Assembly: GCA_018873245.2 (NCBI GenBank)
Contig: JAEMBT020000008.1
Coordinates: 3,994,001 to 4,058,000 of the forward strand
DNA: 64,000 nucleotides
Source of the DNA: Archegozetes longisetosus
Lineage: Eukaryota; Arthropoda; Arachnida; Sarcoptiformes; Trhypochthoniidae
Direction: 5' to 3'
Part shown: positions 23,117 through 32,700 of the stretch, piece by piece
Numbering within the stretch: the stretch's first letter is position 1
How the letters are laid out: every line of letters begins with the position of its first letter
Notes under the pieces: model-generated
Databases searched by the model: none
What the model was told of the DNA's origin: nothing
The model's input: the letters and a program-made list of their open reading frames with translations, nothing else
Program-made: the position numbers and the translations under genes

Positions 23117-24169
23117 TTAATCAAAACAGTTTCTAATGGCTTCACTTTCATATTCCCAAATCGCAACTTGGCTACAAAACAAATTCTGTAACTTTGCTCT
23201 CTTATGTCTACTTAATTGAAAGAGCCATTTATGTCTTTCGCAGTCACATATGAATGGATTACCACTTAATTCAATCAAATAATTGCTCTCGTCTTCAATG
23301 ATAGGACGAAAAACACTTTCTGGAAAGTAATTCAATCTATTGTTTTGCATGAAGAGCATGAGTGGTCGTCGTATTCTCGTAAATGACACCTCATTTAAGT
23401 CACTAGCTGTCAGTTGATTATTTTGAAGTATTAGGTGCAATGGTTGAGAAGAGAACTCTTTTATTGATAAAGAGTTTGCGTCCAATGCTTTCAAACCATT
23501 GTTTGCTAAATTTAGGTGAACTAAATTCGACAATCCATAGAAAGCATGGTCTCCAATACTAGATATTTCATTATTACTTAAGTCAATAAATCTTAGAAAA
23601 TGTTGGTCTTCATTAGCGAATGAGTATGGAGCTATTTTTTGAATTTTATTCTCTTTTATTGTTAAATATTGAATAGTTGGGAATGCATTGAAAAGTGAAA
23701 CCAATCGATCTCCGTCGTTGTCGATCAAATCATTATTTGATGCATAAAATGATTTCAAAGTATGCGATGATGTGAATAGTGTTCTTTGACTCATAGTGCC
23801 TAAATTCAAATGATGATTGTCGTATATTTCAATCTCAACAAATGGCATATTTTCGAAAACTTCATCGTTCAAGAATGTGAGCGAAGACTCTTGAATACGA
23901 AAAAGCTTGAGAAAAGTTTTTGGATTGAGGAGTAAATAGTCGTTTATAGTCTCCATAAGAGGAACGATAGTTATATCATCGATTTCTTCTCCTGAGCAAG
24001 ATATTGAAACTTGATTTACATCATTATCTAAACAGATGCATGGCTCAATGTCTTCTGCTGGAGGACAACCACTAATAGAAATTAATTTGATATTGAGTAA
24101 AGTGAGCACAAAGTTTTTTAATGGTTTAAAAGCGTTCATTTTTAAGTCAGACTTAACTTTTTCAACCAT
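23117..24169 (-). CDS. Secreted leucine-rich-repeat protein
   Basis: Single exon, 350 residues. The second methionine (residue 11, base 24139) starts a likely signal peptide (MNAFKPLKNFVLTLLN...), so translation may begin there. An LRRNT-like cysteine cap follows (CPPAEDIEPCIC). Several leucine-rich repeats follow (for example LRFIDLSNNEISSIGDHAF, LVHLNLANNGLKALD, LHLILQNNQL), and then an LRRCT cap starting NPFICDCERHKWL. No transmembrane segment follows, so it is probably secreted. The CPPAEDIxPC start and layout recall the arthropod LRR proteins often annotated as the non-catalytic subunit of Oplophorus luciferase. That name says nothing about light production. Role unknown, probably extracellular binding. 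Confidence 0.88.
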   Translation of the reverse strand: MVEKVKSDLKMNAFKPLKNFVLTLLNIKLISISGCPPAEDIEPCICLDNDVNQVSISCSGEEIDDITIVPLMETINDYLLLNPKTFLKLFRIQESSLTFLNDEVFENMPFVEIEIYDNHHLNLGTMSQRTLFTSSHTLKSFYASNNDLIDNDGDRLVSLFNAFPTIQYLTIKENKIQKIAPYSFANEDQHFLRFIDLSNNEISSIGDHAFYGLSNLVHLNLANNGLKALDANSLSIKEFSSQPLHLILQNNQLTASDLNEVSFTRIRRPLMLFMQNNRLNYFPESVFRPIIEDESNYLIELSGNPFICDCERHKWLFQLSRHKRAKLQNLFCSQVAIWEYESEAIRNCFD

Positions 24170-24746
24170 TAATATGGTTAGAACTAATTCTTCGATAATC
24201 TAAATGTTTTATACTTTAGTAACTGACGTATTTGTCTAAAAAATACACTTTGAATACACAAAACTTAGCGAAAAGTGTGTCATTGACTGATCAGTAAGTA
24301 ATTTTCAAATATATAGTCACAAATTGCTTTATTCAGCTGAACGTTAAAAGTTTACAAAAGTTCGTAATAATAAAAATGTTGCATATTATAAAAGATCTGA
24401 CTAAATAACTTAATTAGTGCTATTTTGAAAACTTTTATATTAGTTTTCATAAATTTCTTGTTATTTTCGATCAAGTTTGATAGAGTATTTAAAAAGTTTA
24501 ATAATTCTGAGGATACTTTAGAATAATTTGATAAAAAACTGATAAAATTAATAAGGCATGAGTCAAAAGCAATATACCTTTTATTAGACTAATAGATCTC
24601 AATTAACTTATTTAAACTATAAGCGAATCAAAAATCAATATTTTATCATGAAAACTAATTTAACTTAAATTATATATAATTAAGTTTAGAGTTTGAAAAA
24701 CAATTTAAAAAATTAACTAATCAAATAGGATGCTTATAATGGGTGT
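24170..24746. other. Intergenic, no gene seen
   Basis: Very AT-rich spacer between two minus-strand genes. Nothing recognised. Confidence 0.6.
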
Positions 24747-25922
24747 CTAAATGGGTTTTCCATCTTTAGTTTTCATCCAGACTTGTGCATCAATGTGTTT
24801 ATTACCAGGTATATGAAGGAGAGGGCATTTGTCATCTAAACTACACGAAGTAGTCCTCCAGTAATAACACTCGCCTTTGTTATCTTCAGGCTGTTTCGGT
24901 CGAGAAAACTTCAGTTCTATTTGATCGTTAGTAGGTGCGAAGTACATTCTTAGAGGCAATGGAGACCCTCTGTGGCTAAAGTTGATGTCAGAATTGATGG
25001 TGGATTGCAAGTGAGCGATCGCCTGAACTGGGGATATAGGGTTATCGTAATAGATCCAAACGCTGGTCTTTGAATTTCTAACCGGCTCTATGCCTTTGAG
25101 TTTACCGAAACAACTAAATCGTTTAATTAATGCCTTCTTGTTTTGGATGTTAACATTTTCCACTCTTAACCCATTGTAATTCCAGATATTTGTCGGTTTA
25201 AGTGCGTTCTGATTTTTTGGAACAGCTTTAGTCTTCTCAGCAAACTGAGCCCAATCTCTTGCTTTATCTGCATACCTCTCACCAGTTTCTGTTGGATGTG
25301 CCTCCGATTCAATGGCACCATTCAAACTATTACTGTTCCCATTGACTAACTTAGACGGATCGTCAGTCCCTCTAACGCTATTCTTATTGATCTCATTATT
25401 TGTCTCTTCATTGTTGCAATCACTATAAACTGGAAACTCATTGTGGAAATGATTATCCGACACTTTCTGAGATAATAAGCCATCGATCGCTTCACGAATA
25501 GAGTTATAAGCATTTGAGGCCTTGATAGCGGTCTGTTTATCGAAGCCCATGTCAATAAGTGCTGAACATCTCAACTTAACTAAGTCATCTTTAGTTTCCT
25601 GGCAACTCGGATTCATTTTGAGGACATATTGAAAATTTTGCTCGGCTTCGGTATACTCTCGAAGTCCAGTCAAAGCTCGGGCTTTCCTGAAATAGCACTT
25701 CTCAATATTGGGATTGTGACGAATGGCTTCTTCCGCATCGGCTAAGGCTAAGTGATACAACTCTGTCTTCTCGTAACAGAAAGCTCTGTTAAGATAAAAT
25801 CGATAATCCAAAGGAAACAATTCGATGGCTTTCGAGAATAACTCGATTGCGTTATAATAATGTCCCGATTGAGCCTTTTTGTTGGCCTCAGAGCCCAATA
25901 CAACGGCTCTACTTCTTAGCAT
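24747..25922 (-). CDS. TPR-UBA-RRM-CCCH domain protein
   Basis: 391 residues from the ATG at 25922. The frame stays open upstream, but a good acceptor (ATTTTACAG ending at 25943) shows that the upstream part is intron, so the first exon may be non-coding. Residues about 1-115 are three TPR units (GHYYNAIELFSKAIELFP, YHLALADAEEAIRHNP, YTEAEQNFQYVLKMNP). Residues about 118-150 are UBA-like (LIDMGFDKQTAIKAS...AIDGLL). Residues about 244-330 look like an RRM (LRVENVNIQNKKALIKRF, then SVWIYYDNP). Near 350-370 is a CCCH zinc finger, C-x7-C-x5-C-x3-H (CYYWRTTSC...CPLLH). The mix of co-chaperone, ubiquitin-binding and RNA-binding modules suggests RNA-linked protein quality control; this is inference. 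No human symbol assigned. Confidence 0.85.
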   Translation of the reverse strand: MLRSRAVVLGSEANKKAQSGHYYNAIELFSKAIELFPLDYRFYLNRAFCYEKTELYHLALADAEEAIRHNPNIEKCYFRKARALTGLREYTEAEQNFQYVLKMNPSCQETKDDLVKLRCSALIDMGFDKQTAIKASNAYNSIREAIDGLLSQKVSDNHFHNEFPVYSDCNNEETNNEINKNSVRGTDDPSKLVNGNSNSLNGAIESEAHPTETGERYADKARDWAQFAEKTKAVPKNQNALKPTNIWNYNGLRVENVNIQNKKALIKRFSCFGKLKGIEPVRNSKTSVWIYYDNPISPVQAIAHLQSTINSDINFSHRGSPLPLRMYFAPTNDQIELKFSRPKQPEDNKGECYYWRTTSCSLDDKCPLLHIPGNKHIDAQVWMKTKDGKPI

Positions 25923-25942
25923 TATTGCTAATAATGATATGT

Positions 25943-26945
25943 CTGTAAAATATGAGGTTATCGTCGGATACAAATCGATCAAACTATTGGTTAATAAGTT
26001 TTTAATCGTTGAAAAGTTGAACAAAAAGTTAATGATAAAAAAATGATTCATCAATATTTGAAATATGAAAAACGAGTATGAAACTAACGAAATCAAAGTA
26101 AAAATGGCAATAGCAATATGTACACAATTTATTTATCAATACTGTGATTACATAAAACTCACTGATATTTAGTGCCAAGTATGCGATACTTCGTGTCAGA
26201 TTAACGTAAGCGTTTCAACTATTGATCAGTTCGTAATCCAGTAATAGTTACTCTAAAATAGTTACTTAAAGCTAGCAATTTATTTATTATTTAAATTTGA
26301 TTTCATTTCTAAACATATTGTTACGAATAAAACGAATGATACGATTGATAATCGCGTGTCATAAACTGATTCTGTGAGATAAAAGTGCAAAAAGAGCTCA
26401 TTAGATACAGTTTGAAAGATGAAAATTAGATAATAACTCATTCACTACACGTCTATTGCCTTGTATGACTCTTAATCAGCTTAAGTTTATGATTGCAATT
26501 AATAATGATTAATTATTTATTATTCATTCATTCATTATTATATCAGATATCGTTCTTATGTCTGGCTTTCTCCAAATCCAGCATTCAACTCTTTCTGTTT
26601 AGCTTAAAGCCGTCTCATGGATAATTCAAACCTAAACTTTTGTGCAAATTCTTTAAAAACGTCTTTATTTTTTTCAACGCAGTTTAAGACAAAACAGTTC
26701 TCTTTCCTTGTATTATATTGTTATAAATCGTACTCAGAATAGCAGTTATTTTGAAAAATTACAGAACAATTACAGTTAGACCAATTGAACAAGCAGTTAA
26801 GTGGTTTTGAATGAACTTTGTTTGTAAAACTCACTTAACTACTTAGTACATGTTCAAATTAAACAAGTTTTACTGTGTTTCAAAAGTTTTTGAATATAAA
26901 AACAATAATTAAATATTGCATTAAATCGATTTGATAAACTAAAAC
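25943..26945. other. Intron or intergenic region upstream of the TPR gene, with one MITE
   Basis: Includes the putative 5' intron of the TPR-UBA-RRM-CCCH gene and the 3' flank of the SLC16 gene. A MITE lies at 26773-26875. No coding exon recognised. Confidence 0.5.
26773..26875. mobile_element. MITE of the CAGTAAAAC family, copy 3 (short)
   Basis: 103 bp with ends CAGTTAGACCAATTGAAC and AAACAAGTTTTACTG, and inner palindrome GCAGTTAAGTGG / CTCACTTAACTAC. Shorter interior than the other two copies. TA lies to its left. Confidence 0.72.
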
Positions 26946-29193
26946 TCAAACAACAATAACTTTGAAGCCATAGCCATACTTTCTACGTCTGGTAACCCAT
27001 AGACGAGCAAAAGGTTCTGTGAGCCAGAGTAGAGCTGCCAACAAGGCAATGACACCAACAAAATGAAACAAGCCATCATAGGAGCCGAAAGTATCTCTAA
27101 AATAGCCAATAACAAGGGGTCGAGCTAAAGTGCTGGTTCCGACTATAAAAGCAGAAGTTCCCAAAGCCACTGGAAGTCTATCGAGTCCTACGTATTCCAT
27201 CGTAAGTATACTAAACATAACAATAATACTTCCGCTCACAAATCCTAACGCAATAGTCATAACTAATAAAATTCTGAAATTATCAGCTGTCGGTGTCATA
27301 AAGATCAAGACTCCAATCAGTAAAATACAAATCGATACTATGTTTCTTTTTCTAACCAATCGCTTGTCTGCCATCAAACCTGAGGCTAGTCTTCCGAATA
27401 GATCCGCGACAGCGAATGAGCTCAAAAGTATAACGGCTTGAGTTCTAGACATTCCTCTATCAATTGCAAAGTCGATTATCACCATTTGGTAAGCCATCCA
27501 GCTATAAATTAAGTATTCGATTAGTATTTGGGTTCTATATTGAAGTGTTTGGTATTGGTATCAATACAGTCAATTCTCAATATAATAAAGTCGGATCTTG
27601 TGAACAACGAACTATAATGTACACTATTGAGAAAAACTAATTGGTTCGCACACCCTTTACACCATATCTGATATAGTGAACTACCGTTATAGGCAACTGA
27701 TTTCTAGTACACTGAGGTGTTCATTATAACGAGAGGCAACTGTACAGAGGTGTTTGGTACTTACGCCCACTGAAAGCTAACGTGTGTTATGCAAAGTATG
27801 AGATACAGTGGATTTATGATAACTGAGTAAAATATTTTCAAATTTTTCTTAAAACTTGAAGTTTTTCCTCTCAGTTTGACAGGCCTTATCATTAATCTTA
27901 TCATCAATAGATTCTTCTTCAAAATAGTCTTGTTTATGAAGACAAACGCATTCATAATCATATAAAGGACTTCTTGAATCCATCAATACTTGCAAACCCT
28001 TTTCAACTTGATTACCTGCCTCAATTAAGGACATCGTCACTCGTTTATAGGCATCACCCAACAACTGAGAATCAGCATTAGACTTAATATCGCAATTGCA
28101 CATATGATTCACTATTAATAAATGCATTTGATTTCTTCCTGGTCGGAAAATAGGAATCGATTCTTTCCTAATAATAGGGCTGACTCTTTCTCTTCTTGGA
28201 TCTGTTTTACTTGACAATTGTCTTGGGAGAACTCCTTTGATGATTCGATGGACTCTATTTCCAGGCGTAGCAGGTCTTAAAAGCATCGCAAACGGCAATC
28301 CATTCAGCAAAATGGCACCAATGATCAAAAAAGATCCCTGAAGTCCGTACTCATCTAAAATATATTCAATAATCGGTGGAAAAATGAAGGATCCGATTGT
28401 TCCGCCAGCGTATGCGATTGCTATGTAAGATAAGATATAGTTTTCAGTTGTTCAAAAGTTACGCAATTGTTAAATACCAGTTGCTGTGGCTCTGAATTTC
28501 TGAAAATATTGAGCTAATATGACAGGCGTTTGCATGAATGATAGACCGATACCAAAACCTATGAAAACAATGATTTGTTAAGTGATTCATCAAATCTAAG
28601 GCAATTTTTCCAACCTTGTATTACTCCTATATAGATTGTTATTTCTAATACTGATGTCGCAAAATAGCATAAACTAATCCCAACTGCAGCTATGAATGAG
28701 CCTATGAATACAATTGACCTCATCGTGTAATGACTTAATAATAACCCTGCGATTGGACCTAATGGAGGAAATTATGATTTAAAAAGCAAATTTGAAACAA
28801 AGTCAAACACGAAAATGTAGTTTATGGAGTAAATGACTGAAGAGACTGATAAATAACTAGTACTTAAAGTTTAGTCGATGGGCAAATGTTACTGAGCTTA
28901 GTTGAAAAATAGAGATACCTGAGAGATGAGTAAATTAGCAGAGATATGAGTGAAATACCTGAGAGATGAGTGAAAGTAGTACATAGACTGAAAGGCCAAG
29001 AGGCTGACTCTCGCGATAAATTATATTGATTTAAAAGTTCGAAAAATAATACACCATAAGATCGGACTAATCCAAAAGTTATACCATTGATTGAAGCACA
29101 TGACAACGATATAATCCATGCCCATCCTTGGTCTGGTGTCACATGAATTATCAATCGCTGATTGCCTTTTGACTCACTATTAGTTCTGTCCAT
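26946..29193 (-). CDS. SLC16-type monocarboxylate transporter, one frame break
   Basis: Five exons: 29193-28959, 28758-28615, 28558-28478, 28420-27765 and 27501-26946. All have GT-AG ends. The total is about 556 residues if one extra base is ignored. This major-facilitator carrier would move monocarboxylates or related solutes across the plasma membrane. The MCT signature is present in TM1 (PDQGWAWII), followed by GITFGLVRSYGVLF. Later segments include GFGIGLSFMQTPV, AIAYAGGTIGSFIFPP and FAVADLFGRLASGLMADKR. A long central cytosolic loop, ending near KACQTERK, separates the two six-helix halves. In exon 4 the frame shifts at a run of five T on the plus strand (27862-27866). Upstream it would stop at 27849; downstream the next frame gives YSVIINPLYLILCITHVSFQW and splices in phase to exon 5. 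An assembly error or a recent mutation are both possible. Substrate not predictable. Confidence 0.88.
27567..27742. mobile_element. pogo/Tigger-like MITE in the last SLC16 intron
   Basis: 176 bp, left end CAGTCAATTCTCAATATAAT, right end ATTATAACGAGAGGCAACTG, flanked by TA on both sides (27565-27566 and 27743-27744). The CAGTTGCCTCTCGTTATAAT-type terminus resembles pogo/Tigger-derived MITEs. No coding capacity. Confidence 0.7.
28915..28975. repeat. Duplicated splice-donor segment in SLC16 intron 1
   Basis: ATACCTGAGAGATGAGTRAA occurs at 28915 and again at 28955, 40 bp apart. On the gene strand each copy reads CTCATCTCTCAGGTAT, that is the exon-1 end plus its GT donor. The model uses the first (28959|28958). 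Confidence 0.75.
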
Positions 29194-29740
29194 TTATAAC
29201 ATAATTGAAAAGTTTCTCAATTTTAGTTTCAATGACAATAGTTTGAAAGGCTTTTACTAAAATAGTACTTAAAACTTAACTATAACTTTGATTTTGTACA
29301 AGCAATGACTTGCGATCGTAAGGAAATACAAATGAGTTATGGAATTAATTAATATCTAACACAAACTCTACTAAGCAAATGAATATTTGATTTCTTGCAA
29401 TTCATTCATATCGTAATAAATGCGTTACTTTATTAGCATTTGGCTAAAATTCATATTAAATCAAAACTTATACAAAACTTATACTCATGAGACAATATTG
29501 AAAACTATTAAAATAATAATCCTAGTTTTTATATACTTCTCACTCGAATAGTTTTTTCTCAAATGAATACACATTAAAATAGCCAATAACTTGATTTGAA
29601 GACGTTAAGAAAGCAAATTAAACAATTCTAAAGTTTGATAACATAGAATATGTCCTCATTATTTTGAGAATCATTGTGAGTCTTTTGAGGACACATATAG
29701 TTTTTGTTAAGTTTATCATTTTGAAAGCTATCTACTTTTC
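29194..29740. other. Intergenic between the SLC16 and NRF-6-like genes
   Basis: AT-rich. Nothing recognised. Confidence 0.6.
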
Positions 29741-32700
29741 TTAACGATTCACTTTTTTCTCTTTATTGGCAAAAACCAACTTCTCTAAGTTGACGAATGG
29801 AGCTTCTAATAGAAGATAAAGAACTACCGCTAATACGTTGCTCAGAATAATGTGGACCAAAGAGTTGCATAACTATTAAAAAGAGAAAAATTCAAAATAT
29901 ACTCCACAACTAACACTGACTCACAAAATCAAAGTGACTCCAGAATATGGTCGACTTTTGAGTGAAGTATCGCATATATATAACCACTAAATGAGTTAAA
30001 TAGACACCAAAACTCAGTCGACTGAGTGGCACAAAGATAGGACTGGATAATAATCTGTTGATGATTCCTATAAAGATTACACAAATGATAGAAAGTTACA
30101 CATGAAAACGGATCAACTGAAACCTCCTATTCCAACAGCACAATTGTATGTAATCCACGCTAAACCAATACACCAAACGCTTCGATGTAGACTTGAATAT
30201 AAAACCGATGTGATCACATTTGGTTCTACCCCTCTATTCCAGTTATATGACATCAATATCATAAATAAACTCAAAGCAGGAAGACACGTCCAACAAATCA
30301 CATTCGCTTTCTTTATTGCGAGTATTTTTGTTCAATTAGTCAACAGATAAGATACTTCTCGTTACAAACCTTTGAAATCTGGAATGTCTTGTGCTTATTG
30401 AGAATGAAGAATCCGGTCAATATTCCAATACAGTATGGGCCCAAATGTTGATAGGTTGGCAAATACGAGTACTTCAAATGATACTGAATATAACTACATA
30501 ACCAAAATTTCATAAATATTACTCGAAATGATTTACAAAAAAACACTTTACTCTAGATTAATGGTGTGATCATTAAATATTGTTGGGTATAAGTCGCCAG
30601 AATATGTCACTATCGCAGAGCATATGATTGAGATTAATAGAACTGCTCCGTTAAGTATCAGCCCATAAGTTGCATTCCTTTTTACAAGATCGTATGATAG
30701 CAGATCAAAATATCGTTAAGAATAAAAGGAGTGACAAGTTTTTAGTGCTTCACTCAGAAAAATTAGCTGCTAAGAAATGGCTTGGACAAAAGCTGTTATC
30801 TTACCAGTAAAATGTTAGCAAAATAATGATACTGCCTAAAAACATCTGAAAATCAACGCTCACGTGCCATGTGCTTATGAGACACTTAAGTTGTAAAATC
30901 AACAATTCTTTCATCCGTTTAGTTTCAATTTGTTTGTCATCTTACTATGTCATCTGGATTGAACCAGTTGTTAATGAGTAGTAAGTTTTTCCACCAATTA
31001 TTCTCGCAACTCTTGATCAAATAATAGTCAGTCTTATCGTCAATTAGCATTGGTCCTTTAGAAACAATCAAATTGGAGATTATTATTGATTTACCTGTAA
31101 AATCTACCTACAAAATCTACCTACAAAATCTACCTGTAAAATCTACCTAGACATACCTGTAAAAACGAGAGGCCACAACAATTGTAAGCCTATTATTCCA
31201 CAAAGCGATGGAACGATCCTACAATTCAAAAATTAGTTGCGCCAAACATCTCGAAATTATCAAACATATTCACGTTTCATACCTAATAAATCGATGCCAT
31301 ATGAGTAAAGCTATGTTTACTTTTCCTTTATTCTTTTGAATCAATGGCAATATCCCATAAATGATTAACAATCCGCTAAAGTAATCATTTGGAAGAGCAT
31401 ATTCTTTATTTGACTATTTGTTTTCTGTGAATTATTAGTTTCTGTTCTATTGATTGAGCTGATTCCTAAACTTATTCAACCCTAATAATACCTGATGAAG
31501 AAGAATGAATCGACAAGAACCCAAGCGTTGAAGACAAGCTGAAACATTAAAGACTCTGCCACTTTTGTCACAAGTAAAAGTCTTCCTATAAGAAACGTTC
31601 AATAAAGAAACTTATGTTTTATAACTTTTCAAACTATTTTCAGATAGTTTTGAACAGTTTTCAAACTGAATCCTACTGTAAATCCAACGTATTTTATAGA
31701 GTCCGCCAAACAAATAAGTATGATTAACAGTAACCCAAATCATTGTCAACACACGAATGCCATGTATTGCAGATAGATCTTGATTACCGACTTCCGTTGA
31801 TACAAGTTTACGAATATTTCTTCGAGCAGACCAACAAACGAAAATTTTTGTCAAAAACCATTCGGAATACGAATTATTGATATAATAATCAATAAACGTT
31901 CCGATTACTAGTAGTGAAGCCATTAATATAAATAAAGATCTGTGATCAAATAAAAATTTATATTAAACATAGTGTTTACTCGCTTCTAGCAAAATCGTCT
32001 TATTCTAGTCTGCTTCACTTGTGTCTTGTTTCATAAGTTGCATGCGACTCCACATAATTAAGCTGCTATAGACAACTTATTAGTAAATTATTGTTGCTTA
32101 AAGTTATGTAAGTGTTTAACTCATGGCGTAAGATGATGCTAAAAATTACTATGAAATACTATATGTAATGTTATTTCAAATAGAGATAGAACTTCACAAG
32201 ACCGACCCGACAGCATATAGAAAATGAAATTTCTAAAAATATTTGAAGGTGAGAATGAAGTGTCCTCATTATTGTGTTGAGCACTACTATCCCCAACCTT
32301 ATGATCCGAATTGTTCTCTAAAGTCTCCTTTGAAGTACTAATTAGAGATTAATTAGTAAATATTGCATTTTACATGAATAGTAAATTATCTCCTAAAATA
32401 GAGTAATATTTGCTTAATCAATGCATTGCTCAGCTCTAATTGGTTTTTACTACTTTTTCAAAAAAGATTATCAATAAATTAATGAATCTCTTAGAGAAAC
32501 TAAGGAAAGCAAAGGAAAACTAAGCAAATACTAGTCAGCCACTCAACTAAACAAATTTAGAAAATATTTTGTTCTTAAACTAGAGGCTATTACTTTGCTT
32601 CCGATAGTTTTGAATTGACTGTCATTGAGTGCAAGCTAATAGCTTTCAATTTGATGAAGTATAGGCAAACGGTACAATTAGGAAACGGTATGACTAGGTA

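Noticed and set aside
32160-32345. Open minus-strand stretch inside the large NRF-6-like intron
   Set aside because: Overlaps the short dispersed repeat. Including it would break the phase that directly joins 33979 to 31939 and restores the first membrane helix.
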